Shown here: piece after piece, positions 1 to 6,404 of the stretch | Layout: each line of letters starts with the position of its first letter | Numbering within the stretch: position 1 is the stretch's first letter | From: Spirochaetota bacterium | GTDB taxonomy: Bacteria > Spirochaetota > UBA12135 > COTS27 | Direction of reading: 5' to 3' | DNA: 8,259 bases | NCBI GenBank assembly: GCA_030621685.1 | Contig: JAUXHF010000078.1 | Coordinates: 1 to 8,259 of the forward strand | The notes under the pieces: generated by a model | Told to the model about the DNA's origin: nothing | The model's database searches: none | What the model saw: only the letters and a program-made list of their open reading frames with translations | Translations under genes and position numbers: made by a program

Positions 1-86
1 TTAGCATGTTCTAAGAATATGGAAATATTTTGTAGCCAGCTTTGTTGGGCATCTAAAATTATACAATACTTATACTTAGGCTATAC

Positions 87-122
87 GAAATACTTGGCGA
101 AATACTTGGCGAAATACTTAGC
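87..122. repeat. 12-base tandem repeat, three copies
   Basis: The unit gaaatacttggc occurs three times in direct succession at 87-98, 99-110 and 111-122; the third copy has one change (tta for ttg). A degenerate further copy, atacttaggc, lies just upstream at 72-81. The unit length is a multiple of three, so the array stays open in frame, which explains the apparent 67-residue reading frame across it. Confidence 0.85.
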
Positions 123-232
123 TAAAAATGTTTTGCTATACATTTTACGAGTATATTTATTTAGTAAATGCTTGTTTAGTAAATATTTGGCTAAGAATGT
201 CTTGTCTTTGTCTAAGAAATAAATAGTAGCCC

Positions 233-292
233 AAGCCCAAAATTGCACAGATATAATAAGGGCGGGCTTAATTTTTCTTGTTTTTTCTTTTT
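233..292 (+). terminator. Possible intrinsic terminator upstream of fabZ
   Basis: AAGCCC (233-238) can pair with GGGCTT (264-269), and the second arm is followed by a T-rich tract up to about 292. The 25-base loop is long and the stem only 6 bp, so this is weak. If real, it would end transcription arriving from a gene left of the window and insulate fabZ. Confidence 0.3.
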
Positions 293-403
293 ATGCTTGT
301 AATTTTTTTTCAAAGTATAATTAACCTATCTCAAAAGAACGTACTAACTACGCCGCTCTAATTATGCCATCCTAATTTTGGGGATGTAATTTGGGAATGT
401 AGT

Positions 404-432
404 TTTACGAGTTAACTTGCAATTGTTATAAA
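404..432 (+). promoter_or_regulatory. Candidate sigma-70 type promoter for fabZ
   Basis: TTTACG (404-409, 4 of 6 matches to TTGACA) is separated by 17 bases from TATAAA (427-432, 5 of 6 matches to TATAAT). Initiation about 7 bases later would leave a very short leader, still including the purine-rich AGAGAAG (439-445) before the ATG at 452. A second TATAAT at 316-321 has no convincing -35 partner. This is pattern matching in AT-rich DNA and so tentative. Confidence 0.3.
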
Positions 433-451
433 AAATACAGAGAAGAATTTT

Positions 452-940
452 ATGTCTGAAGAGAAACCCCAAAGAGCGGCTCCGCTTAAAGAGCCTTTAC
501 GAATAAGCGAAATTATGCGGTTGTTGCCGCATAGATACCCTTTTTTATTGGTTGATAAAATAATAAAAATAGAGGAAAAAACAATTACTGGCATTAAAAA
601 CGTAAGCGTGAATGAACAGTTTTTTCAAGGACATTTCCCGCATGAGAAAGTTATGCCGGGAGTATTATTGATAGAAGCGGCAGCGCAAGTAGCTATTATT
701 AAAGTTTCAAGAGATAGGAATTTGCGTTCACCATCGGTGTATTTTCTTGGAATATCACATGCCAAATTCCGCCGGCAAGTGCTTCCCGGTGATGTGCTAC
801 ATATTGAAGTAACAGAAAAGCGTTGGGGCAAGCTACGCATGACTTTTTCTGCAGAAATCTTTGTAGATGGAACTAAAGTCTGCGACACAGAGTTTATGGC
901 GATGATAGATGAAGAAAGAGATACTGCTGATAGCCTTTGA
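452..940 (+). CDS. fabZ: 3-hydroxyacyl-ACP dehydratase FabZ
   Basis: This cytoplasmic hot-dog-fold enzyme removes water from (3R)-hydroxyacyl-ACP to give trans-2-enoyl-ACP in fatty acid elongation. The 162-residue length is normal for FabZ, with about 17 extra residues ahead of the conserved start of the fold. Family signatures are visible: LLPHRYPFLLVD (24-35), the active-site segment QGHFPHEKVMPGVLLIEA (59-76) with catalytic His61 and Glu75, then FLGISHAKFRR (98-108) and LPGD (111-114), and a terminal VDG..V...E..AMI stretch (138-152). The usual Gly after HFP is His64 here, a minor oddity. The ATG at 452 is preceded by AGAGAAG at 439-445. fabZ often lies near lpxA, lpxB and lpxD, which fits lpxB 193 bases downstream, but lpxA is absent here. 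Identification is secure. Confidence 0.96.
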   Translation: MSEEKPQRAAPLKEPLRISEIMRLLPHRYPFLLVDKIIKIEEKTITGIKNVSVNEQFFQGHFPHEKVMPGVLLIEAAAQVAIIKVSRDRNLRSPSVYFLGISHAKFRRQVLPGDVLHIEVTEKRWGKLRMTFSAEIFVDGTKVCDTEFMAMIDEERDTADSL

Positions 941-961
941 AGCCTTTGGAAATTTCTAGAT

Positions 962-990
962 GCTTCGCTCTTGACTTAGCTTCGCTCTTG
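962..990. repeat. Direct repeat downstream of fabZ
   Basis: The 12-mer gcttcgctcttg occurs at 962-973 and again at 979-990, giving a 17-base period. Just before it, agcctttg is also repeated head to tail across the end of fabZ (932-939 and 941-948). These look like small slippage duplications. Confidence 0.7.
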
Positions 991-998
991 TTTATGTT
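971..998 (+). promoter_or_regulatory. Candidate promoter for lpxB
   Basis: TTGACT (971-976, 5 of 6 to consensus) lies 16 bases before TATGTT (993-998, 4 of 6). If used, lpxB would have its own transcript with a leader of about 130 bases that includes the hairpin at 1027-1049. The match is moderate only. Confidence 0.35.
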
Positions 999-1026
999 TA
1001 TATGGCATGCTTTGCTACGAGTGTAA

Positions 1027-1049
1027 ATAAGACATCAAGGCTGTCTTAT
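1027..1049 (+). promoter_or_regulatory. Perfect 8-bp hairpin in the lpxB leader
   Basis: ATAAGACA (1027-1034) and TGTCTTAT (1042-1049) are exact reverse complements around a 7-base loop. No T-tract follows, so it is not a standard terminator. It could be a 3' end-stabilising element for fabZ mRNA, a leader structure for lpxB, or an operator half-site pair. Confidence 0.5.
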
Positions 1050-1133
1050 AAAAACATATAAGATGAGCTAAGAGTTTAATAAATTTTGCATAAGAGCTGA
1101 AATAGAGCTTTGATGAAGAGGGTCTGAAAAATT

Positions 1134-2288
1134 TTGGAGAGGGCATTTTTCCACATCTTTCTTACTTGCTTTGATGTTTCCGCAGATCATCATGCCCTAG
1201 GCTTAGTAAAGTTTTTACTCAAACGTTTTCCGCATTTTTGCTTTTCTGCCTACGGCGGCGAGGAGCTGCTAAGGCTAAGCCACAGCGAAAAGCGGGTTAA
1301 CTTTCTTGGCGATATGGCTACGGCCTCAAGCATTGGGTTGCTTGAGGGCTTTCATGAATTCAGGCGTTCATTTGGATTTTTTAGTCGTTGCCACAGGTTC
1401 ATGAAAAAAGGCGATGCTGTCTTCGGTAAGGTCGACTTGTTTTTCGCCATTGATGGCCAAGGCAGAAATCTTCCTTTAGCAAAAAAAGCACATAGGCTAG
1501 GTATTCGTACGGCCTATTTCTTTCCCCCTAATGTGTATGTTTGGGGTTCTTGGAATATCAAGAAAATGCTCTTTTTCGATGCTGTCTTTTGTGCTTTTGA
1601 AGTGAACTATCGGCTGTTTAAAAAGGCTGGCGTTGCAGCCTATCTTGTGGGGCATCCTTTTGTTTATTATAAAAAAAATTTACATGAAAGCCGTGCTTTG
1701 GCAAGGCAAAGCCTTGCCCTACCAAAAGAGCAAGAGGGTATAGTGATAAGCCTCTTTCCCGGCAGTCGTTTCCAAGAGCTTGGGCATCTTGCGCTGCTTT
1801 TCTTTCATGCAGCAGCAGAGTTGCAGAAAGAATTTCCGGCCTTGCGATTTCTGTGTTCACTAGCTCATGAAGATTTCCGTGAACTGGTTTCTGAAGCCAG
1901 AGCAGAGGCCGGGTTCAGCGAGGCTAGCATGCCTCTTTACTCAGGACGCTACGATGAGATTTTGCTAGCCAGCAACTTTAGTTTTCTGTGTTCTGGCACG
2001 GTTACCTTGAAGGCTGCTTTCTTCGGCGTTCCTCATGTGGCCTGTTATAAAATTTCCACACTTTCTTATTGGCTAGCACGAATGCTTATGCATGTCAGCT
2101 ATATTTCCATGTTAAATATTATCGCTGATAAAGAGATATCGAAAGAACTTATTAACAAAAAACTTCATGTATCTAGCCTGCTGGCTACAGCCAAGCCTCT
2201 GCTAGAAAACAAGGTTTTGCTTGGGGATAAATTTTGCTTGGGGCTAAAGAAAGGGGGCTTCTTGAAGCGAGCAGAAAACCTTTGTTAA
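1134..2288 (+). CDS. lpxB: Lipid-A-disaccharide synthase LpxB, divergent
   Basis: LpxB is a membrane-associated GT-B glycosyltransferase that joins UDP-2,3-diacylglucosamine and 2,3-diacylglucosamine 1-phosphate to form lipid A disaccharide. The 384 residues match the E. coli length (382) and co-align throughout. Residues equivalent to E. coli Asp98, Arg201 and Asn316, which mutational work marks as essential, appear as Asp107 (AIDG), Arg212 (FPGSR) and Asn328 (YISMLN). The glycine-rich N-terminal GETSGD motif is degraded to FDVSAD (13-18), PSVWAW becomes PNVYVW (132-137), and the acidic residue of SGTxxLE is Lys293. The TTG start at 1134 is chosen because a stop lies in frame at 1125, the N-terminal beta strand starts immediately, GAAGAGG (1116-1122) lies upstream, and the first internal Met is residue 61. 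The gene is full length, hence probably functional; a related glycosyltransferase with another acceptor is possible. Confidence 0.85.
   Translation: MERAFFHIFLTCFDVSADHHALGLVKFLLKRFPHFCFSAYGGEELLRLSHSEKRVNFLGDMATASSIGLLEGFHEFRRSFGFFSRCHRFMKKGDAVFGKVDLFFAIDGQGRNLPLAKKAHRLGIRTAYFFPPNVYVWGSWNIKKMLFFDAVFCAFEVNYRLFKKAGVAAYLVGHPFVYYKKNLHESRALARQSLALPKEQEGIVISLFPGSRFQELGHLALLFFHAAAELQKEFPALRFLCSLAHEDFRELVSEARAEAGFSEASMPLYSGRYDEILLASNFSFLCSGTVTLKAAFFGVPHVACYKISTLSYWLARMLMHVSYISMLNIIADKEISKELINKKLHVSSLLATAKPLLENKVLLGDKFCLGLKKGGFLKRAENLC
2285..2288. other. Shared stop-codon palindrome of convergent genes
   Basis: The four bases TTAA contain the TAA stop of lpxB (2286-2288, plus strand) and the TAA stop of the dehydrogenase (2285-2287, minus strand). 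There is no room for a terminator between the genes, so each transcript must extend into the other coding sequence. Confidence 0.95.
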
Positions 2289-3187
2289 TAAGTTTTGATA
2301 AGCGCCGAAACATCTAAATTCCCCTCGCCTTTTTTTTGTAAAGCCTTATAACGTTCAAGCGTTTTTTGCAAGCCAGCTAAAGTTTGTTTTTCATCTATAA
2401 GAGGGTCATGCTGGGCCTCTTCTAAAGCATAACTGAGGTCTTTTACCATAAGATCTATAGCAAAACCGAAATCAAATTTTTCGGCCACCATGCTTTTGCC
2501 TCGATTGGCTAGCTGCCAAGAGCCAGCAGCACCGGCGCTTAAGGCCTCAACCAGGGTATCTAAAGGTAGGTTTTTTTTCTTGGCAAAGTGGAGGCCCTCA
2601 CTTAAGCCACTTAAAACGCCAGTAATGAAAATTTGATTGACCATCTTAGTTAATTGCCCAGAGCCACTTGCCCCCATGAAGTTAATGCTTTTGGCATAAC
2701 ATCGCAGAAGAGGGAGGCTTTTCGTAAAGGCCTTTTTGTCGCCGCCAGCCATTATGCTAAGAATGCCTTTTTCTGCGCCTTCTTGCCCGCCAGAAAGAGG
2801 TGCGTCTATGAAACTGATGCCCTGCAACTCAAGTTTTCCAGCAAGCTCTCTGCTAAGCCTGGCCGAGATGCTTGAATGATCAATAATTACGCTTCCTTGC
2901 TTAAGATGGCCTTGAAGACTGCTCACAATTTGGCTTAGGTCTTCATTACGACTAACGCATATAATAACGGTAGTACAGCAGCTTAGCATGCTGAGGCTTG
3001 TGGCTATTTCTGCATGAAGCAAACTCAAACTATTAGAGCTTGAGAGATAGCGCCTTTGCCAAGCTAAACGGCGAGCCTGATTACGGTTGTAAGCAAGTAG
3101 CTTATAGCCAGCATGCATAAGATGTCCGGCCATAGGAGCGCCCATCCTGCCAAGGCCAATAAAACCAATTTGTGAGCTTTCTTTCAT
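2285..3187 (-). CDS. Beta-hydroxyacid dehydrogenase family NAD(P)-dependent oxidoreductase
   Basis: This 300-residue cytoplasmic enzyme belongs to the 3-hydroxyisobutyrate dehydrogenase / tartronate semialdehyde reductase / glyoxylate reductase family. The Rossmann cofactor motif GFIGLGRMGAPMAGHL is at 8-23. The acidic residue usual for NAD at the end of the second strand is replaced by an Asn-Arg pair (34-35), which points to NADPH. The substrate loop DAPLSGGQEGAEKG is at 128-141. The segment GSGQLTKMVNQ (175-185) supplies the predicted catalytic Lys181 and Asn184. GSWQL (222-226) and KDL (249-251) match the C-terminal helical domain. Residues about 47-75 are somewhat longer than usual. ATG is at 3185-3187 with no strong ribosome binding site. 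The gene is convergent with lpxB and divergent from dxs, so neighbours say nothing of its substrate, which cannot be assigned by eye. Confidence 0.9.
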   Translation of the reverse strand: MKESSQIGFIGLGRMGAPMAGHLMHAGYKLLAYNRNQARRLAWQRRYLSSSNSLSLLHAEIATSLSMLSCCTTVIICVSRNEDLSQIVSSLQGHLKQGSVIIDHSSISARLSRELAGKLELQGISFIDAPLSGGQEGAEKGILSIMAGGDKKAFTKSLPLLRCYAKSINFMGASGSGQLTKMVNQIFITGVLSGLSEGLHFAKKKNLPLDTLVEALSAGAAGSWQLANRGKSMVAEKFDFGFAIDLMVKDLSYALEEAQHDPLIDEKQTLAGLQKTLERYKALQKKGEGNLDVSALIKTY

Positions 3188-3281
3188 ATAATTTTTATTA
3201 TTTTTTTTAGCCTCAACCAGGCCGAGGCCAGGCTTACGTATATATGTGGATAGGTGTTTAGTATAGTATGGTGCATGTCTG

Positions 3282-3309
3282 GCTGGGCATGTTTTTTAAA
3301 GAGCCCAGC
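3282..3309 (+). promoter_or_regulatory. Inverted repeat 1 upstream of dxs
   Basis: GCTGGGC (3282-3288) and GCCCAGC (3303-3309) are perfect reverse complements around 14 bases, with a further G-T pair possible outside. No T-run follows on either strand, so it is not a usual terminator. It lies 8 bases before a second inverted repeat, suggesting a paired operator or leader structure. Confidence 0.45.
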
Positions 3310-3317
3310 TTGAAAAC

Positions 3318-3349
3318 TATGCTTTTTGCGGGCATGTTATGAAAGCATA
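3318..3349 (+). promoter_or_regulatory. Inverted repeat 2 upstream of dxs
   Basis: TATGCTTT (3318-3325) and AAAGCATA (3342-3349) pair perfectly over 8 bp with a 16-base loop. The loop repeats the element gggcatgtt, which also begins inside the first inverted repeat at 3285. It sits directly upstream of the candidate dxs promoter, where a regulator site would be expected. Confidence 0.4.
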
Positions 3350-3358
3350 AAAGGCTGC

Positions 3359-3387
3359 TTGATTGAAAATAAGGAAAATCTTAAGAT
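3359..3387 (+). promoter_or_regulatory. Candidate promoter for dxs
   Basis: TTGATT (3359-3364, 4 of 6) and TAAGAT (3382-3387, 4 of 6) are separated by 17 bases. Initiation near 3394 would give a leader of about 130 bases containing the 12-base tandem repeat. Another -10-like hexamer, TACAAT (3456-3461), lacks a -35 partner. Confidence 0.3.
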
Positions 3388-3470
3388 AAAACATTCTTGA
3401 TGGCTGCCAATATAGAAATAATGCAAAATACAAGGTAGCGTGCTAGAATATAGAGTACAATACACTGCAG

Positions 3471-3494
3471 TATGTAGAGTAATATGTAGAGTAA
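3471..3494. repeat. 12-base tandem duplication in the dxs leader
   Basis: tatgtagagtaa occurs twice head to tail (3471-3482, 3483-3494). A decayed copy, tatagtaa, follows at 3495-3502, and a related atatagagta lies upstream near 3449. The repeat ends about 20 bases from the dxs start codon, so changes in copy number would alter the leader length. Confidence 0.8.
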
Positions 3495-3522
3495 TATAGT
3501 AAAAGAAGTAGTAAGAGAAAGC

Positions 3523-5688
3523 GTGAGCCTTAATGTGAAAGATTTTGCAAAAGATGCTGAAAAAGATAGTGCGAGAAAAAGGCATGCCTATCCTATTTTG
3601 CAAAATTTGCATAGCCCCGAAGACCTTAAACGCATGGATAAGAAAGGCCTGGGCAGGCTAGCGGCAGAAATTCGTTCGTATATTAAAGAAGTCGTAGAGG
3701 TAAATGGCGGGCATTTGGGCCCCAACTTAGGCAGCGTAGAGCTGATTATGGCATGTCATGCTGTTTTTAAATTAGATTACGATAGGCTTGTTTTTGATGT
3801 GGGACATCAGGTGTACCCGCATAAAATTCTCTCTGGGCGATATAAGGAATTTGCAACGCTGCGCAGGGCAGATGGGCTAAGCGGCTATCCCAGCCAGCAT
3901 GAAAGCCGCTTTGATGTATTTCGTGGCGGTCATGCCTCAACGGCAGTCTCGACAAGCCTTGGGCTAACGGCCGGCTATAGCTTGCTTTATGGGGTCCATG
4001 CAGACCGGGATGCATCATCTGTGCATGCTAAGCCAATTAAGCCAGATAGCCTGGGCGGCGAGGAAGGAATGCTGCCAAAAGATGCTAAGGGCAAAGATGC
4101 ATTTCACAAACATGGGCGTGCGCCACAGGTTGTAAGCATCATCGGCGATGGGTCTATGACAGGAGGCATGTCTTTTGAGGGGCTTAACCACACCGGTCAT
4201 TTAGCCGAGAAACTTATTGTTATTTTAAACGATAACTCGATGTCCATCTCGCCTACGGTAGGCGGCTTAGCTAAGGCGCTTTTGCGTTTCCGCCGTTCGC
4301 CGTTCTATAATAAACTGCGCAATCACACCTTAGAGAGTTTGAAAAAAATCCCGAAATTTGGGAGTAAGTTAGAAACCTTAACCAGCACGCTGATAAACGA
4401 CATGGTCACGATTACAAGTCCTTCGCAGATTTTTACGGCCTTAGGATTTCATTACTTTGGGCCAGTAAATGGGCATGACGTTAGCGAGATACGTAGTTTT
4501 TTGGAAGCGGCCCTGCGTATTAATAAACCGGTGCTTATACATGCCATAACAAGGAAAGGTGGCGGCTACCAAGTGGATATTAGCGAAAAGCCACCGACTA
4601 TTCGCAGCGTAGCGGTAGAAGATTCTCCGCATGCTCTTTCTCCGAAAAAGCAGTCGCCTGCCAATGCGCGCATGCCCTTAGCTTCATATTCTTCTGTTAT
4701 GGCCCAAGCCTTGATAAAGCTAGGACAGAAGGAAAAAAGAGTGGTGGGGATTACGGCGGCCATGCCCGAGGGCACTGGGTTACATAAATTTGAAGAGAAG
4801 TTTGCCGATCGTTATTTTGACGTAGGAATATGTGAAGCGCATGCTACGGGATTTGCGGCGGGGCTAGCAAAATCTGGCATGAAGCCGGTTTTCTGTGTAT
4901 ATTCAACGTTCTTGCAGCGGGCCTTCGATCAGATGTTTCATGAAATAGTTTTGCAACAAGATTTGAACGTTGTTTTTGCTATAGATAGAGCTGGTTTAGT
5001 GGGAGAAGATGGGCCTAGCCATCAGGGCCTTTACGATATTGCCTACACCAGAATATTTCCGGGGTTTACCGTGATGGCAGCTAAAAATGGAGAAGAGCTT
5101 GTTAAGATGCTAGCCTTTGCGCTTCGGCAGCGAGGGCCTGTGGCTATTCGTTACCCGAAAAGCAGTATTCCTCCCGAAGACTTTTTTGCCATGCTCAAGG
5201 AAACTCAGCAAGGCAGTATCAGCGAAAGAGAAGAGCATGAAAAAATAAAAAAGAGCGATGAAATAGAGCTAGGTAAGGCTGAATGGCTTCTCTTTGGGAA
5301 GGAAGTAGCCTTTTTGAGCTACGGCTCTACCGTCTATGAGGCTGGGAAAGCAGCTTTGGCTTTGCAGAAGTTGGGCATACATGTAAGCTTGGTAAATGCT
5401 AGGTTTGCTAAGCCTGTAGATTCTAAATGTATTGAAACTCTAGCGGCCACCCATAAGCATATTGTGGTTACCGAAGAAGCCAGCATCACATCTGGATTTG
5501 GAACGGCGACCCTTGAAGCCTTAGCCTCGTCTAAGCTACAAGGGCAAGGACAAGGACATAGAGCTTGCGTTCATCGCTTAGCTGTGCCGGACAAGCTGAT
5601 TGAACATGCTTCTCGTGCTGTGCAGTTAAGGCTCTGCTGCCTCGATTCAGAGAGTCTGGTGGAAAAAGTAAAAACTTTGCTAGGTTGA
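3523..5688 (+). CDS. dxs: 1-deoxy-D-xylulose-5-phosphate synthase (DXS)
   Basis: DXS is a cytoplasmic thiamine-diphosphate enzyme that condenses pyruvate and glyceraldehyde 3-phosphate to DXP, the entry step of the MEP isoprenoid pathway. Visible motifs in order: GGHLGPNLGSVEL (62-74, catalytic His64), DVGHQVYPHK (92-101), GGHAST (135-140), the thiamine/Mg site GDGSMTGG (208-215) to NDN (236-238), GPVNGHD (313-319), AAMPEGTGL (412-420), the general acid Glu438 in GICEAH, YSTFLQRAFDQ (460-470), AGLVGEDGPSHQG (490-502, His500), RYPK (543-546) and the C-terminal FAKPVD (628-633). It is 721 residues against about 620 usually, mainly from insertions near 158-199 and 552-582. GTG at 3523 is the first start after a stop at 3487; GTG at 3535 is an alternative. 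The upstream purine run is weak as a binding site. Confidence 0.95.
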   Translation: MSLNVKDFAKDAEKDSARKRHAYPILQNLHSPEDLKRMDKKGLGRLAAEIRSYIKEVVEVNGGHLGPNLGSVELIMACHAVFKLDYDRLVFDVGHQVYPHKILSGRYKEFATLRRADGLSGYPSQHESRFDVFRGGHASTAVSTSLGLTAGYSLLYGVHADRDASSVHAKPIKPDSLGGEEGMLPKDAKGKDAFHKHGRAPQVVSIIGDGSMTGGMSFEGLNHTGHLAEKLIVILNDNSMSISPTVGGLAKALLRFRRSPFYNKLRNHTLESLKKIPKFGSKLETLTSTLINDMVTITSPSQIFTALGFHYFGPVNGHDVSEIRSFLEAALRINKPVLIHAITRKGGGYQVDISEKPPTIRSVAVEDSPHALSPKKQSPANARMPLASYSSVMAQALIKLGQKEKRVVGITAAMPEGTGLHKFEEKFADRYFDVGICEAHATGFAAGLAKSGMKPVFCVYSTFLQRAFDQMFHEIVLQQDLNVVFAIDRAGLVGEDGPSHQGLYDIAYTRIFPGFTVMAAKNGEELVKMLAFALRQRGPVAIRYPKSSIPPEDFFAMLKETQQGSISEREEHEKIKKSDEIELGKAEWLLFGKEVAFLSYGSTVYEAGKAALALQKLGIHVSLVNARFAKPVDSKCIETLAATHKHIVVTEEASITSGFGTATLEALASSKLQGQGQGHRACVHRLAVPDKLIEHASRAVQLRLCCLDSESLVEKVKTLLG

Positions 5689-5769
5689 GATGGGCTAGGA
5701 AGCATGATATTATTATTTTAAATAAAAATTTCGTCAAAACTTGGAAGGCAATGAAAAGGCAGCTAGCTT

Positions 5770-5811
5770 ATGAAAAAAAAATGTACAGAAATGGTTGGTG
5801 AAATATTGTGA
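5770..5811 (+). CDS. Possible 13-codon leader peptide coupled to adk
   Basis: An ATG at 5770 opens a 13-codon frame (MKKKCTEMVGEIL) whose TGA stop at 5809-5811 overlaps the GTG start of adk as GTGA. That arrangement is typical of translational coupling. An AAGG at 5756-5759 could act as a ribosome binding site. The frame is very short and could be chance; it begins with a run of nine A bases, a site prone to slippage. Low confidence that it is translated. Confidence 0.2.
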   Translation: MKKKCTEMVGEIL

Positions 5812-6368
5812 GAAAATTGAGACTTATTTGTTTAGGCATGCCTGGTGTTGGTAAAGGCACGATATCGAAACGGCTAGAAAGTGAATTTGGGATACGCCAT
5901 ATTTCTACCGGAGAGATACTGCGAAAGGCAAGCCAAGAAAATACAGAAATCAGTAGGAAAATACGTGGTATTTTGAACAGCGGCAATTTGGTCCCCGATG
6001 ATTTCATGTGCGAGCTCATCAAAAATGAAATTCGCCAAGATGAAAAAAAATTCATTTTGGATGGATTTCCGCGAACCTTTAAGCAAGCACAGGTCTTAAG
6101 CGAGTTTGTTGAAATTGATGCTACTTTGTATTTTACAGCGAAACAGGAACTCATTATTAAACGTCTTGAAAAACGAGCCAAGGATTTAGAAGAATTTCGT
6201 GAAGATGATAAGAAAGAAATTATTTTAAATCGCTTTAAGTTGTTTGAAAAAAACATAGAACTACTTTTGCAATATTACCGCGATAGGAAACTTCTGCGCG
6301 AGATTGCTGCCGGAATGGATATTGAGACCGTTTTTAAACATACAAAAGAAGCCTTGGAATTAGATTGA
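5808..6368 (+). CDS. adk: Adenylate kinase, short form lacking the large LID
   Basis: This cytoplasmic P-loop kinase would catalyse ATP + AMP to 2 ADP. Motifs: P-loop GMPGVGKGT (10-18), AMP-site STGEILR (33-39, with Thr34 and Arg39), GNLVPDD (59-65), DGFPRTFKQA (85-94, Arg89). After the helix ending LEKR (120-123) the usual 30-40 residue LID with its paired H.xSGRxYH motif is missing. The chain goes directly to FREDDKKE (130-137) and Arg142, as in short-type adenylate kinases. Length is 186 residues against about 214 for the bacterial long form. The GTG start at 5808 follows GGTGA (5797-5801) and places the P-loop at the normal distance from the N terminus. Another nucleoside monophosphate kinase specificity cannot be excluded by eye. 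Confidence 0.87.
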   Translation: MRKLRLICLGMPGVGKGTISKRLESEFGIRHISTGEILRKASQENTEISRKIRGILNSGNLVPDDFMCELIKNEIRQDEKKFILDGFPRTFKQAQVLSEFVEIDATLYFTAKQELIIKRLEKRAKDLEEFREDDKKEIILNRFKLFEKNIELLLQYYRDRKLLREIAAGMDIETVFKHTKEALELD

Positions 6369-6383
6369 ATTTTTGCTTTAAAA

Positions 6384-6399
6384 CGCTTCTTTCAAAGCG
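6384..6399 (+). other. Small hairpin after adk
   Basis: CGCTT (6384-6388) pairs with AAGCG (6395-6399) around 6 bases. It stands immediately before the stronger 12-bp hairpin, giving two stem-loops in the 81-base gap between adk and the next gene. The stem is short and alone would not be notable. Confidence 0.3.
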
Positions 6400-6404
6400 C
6401 CTTC

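Larger units (their letters stand above)
1..451. other. Repeat-rich region without a convincing gene
   Basis: This stretch left of fabZ holds a 12-base tandem array, further loose repeats (a 'ttagtaaat' pair near 160-185, a 'ctaa.aatgt.ttg' pair near 121-207), a possible terminator and the fabZ leader. An open frame at 19-222 would encode 67 residues. Its sequence is mostly the translated repeat (KYLA repeated) plus low-complexity hydrophobic and lysine-rich residues, it has no clear ribosome binding site, and it resembles no family I know. I therefore leave it unannotated as a gene. Confidence 0.6.
3188..3522. other. Divergent intergenic region, dehydrogenase to dxs
   Basis: This 335-base spacer must hold the control signals for both divergent genes. 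It contains two inverted repeats (3282-3309 and 3318-3349), a candidate plus-strand promoter (3359-3387), an 8-base palindrome ACTGCAGT (3464-3471) and a 12-base tandem duplication just before dxs. A G/C-rich patch near 3211-3235 repeats aggcc/aggc. I see no tRNA, no known riboswitch core and no believable open reading frame of its own. Confidence 0.7.

Noticed and set aside
19..222. 67-residue open frame with KYLA repeats
   Set aside because: It is a by-product of a frame-neutral 12-base tandem repeat in AT-rich DNA, lacks a ribosome binding site and resembles no known protein.
625..888. Minus-strand frame inside fabZ
   Set aside because: Shadow of the fabZ coding sequence; no independent signals.
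3188..3522. Thiamine (TPP) riboswitch upstream of dxs
   Set aside because: The conserved CUGAGA and related thi-box core elements are not present.
3337..3612. Minus-strand open frame in the dxs upstream region
   Set aside because: It overlaps the dxs start, is low-complexity (Tyr/His/Thr/Leu repeats from the tandem DNA) and shows no family features.
5768..6256. 162-residue minus-strand frame opposite adk
   Set aside because: It lies antisense to a well-supported adenylate kinase; its Ser/Phe/Leu-rich composition is what the complement of Lys/Glu-rich codons gives.
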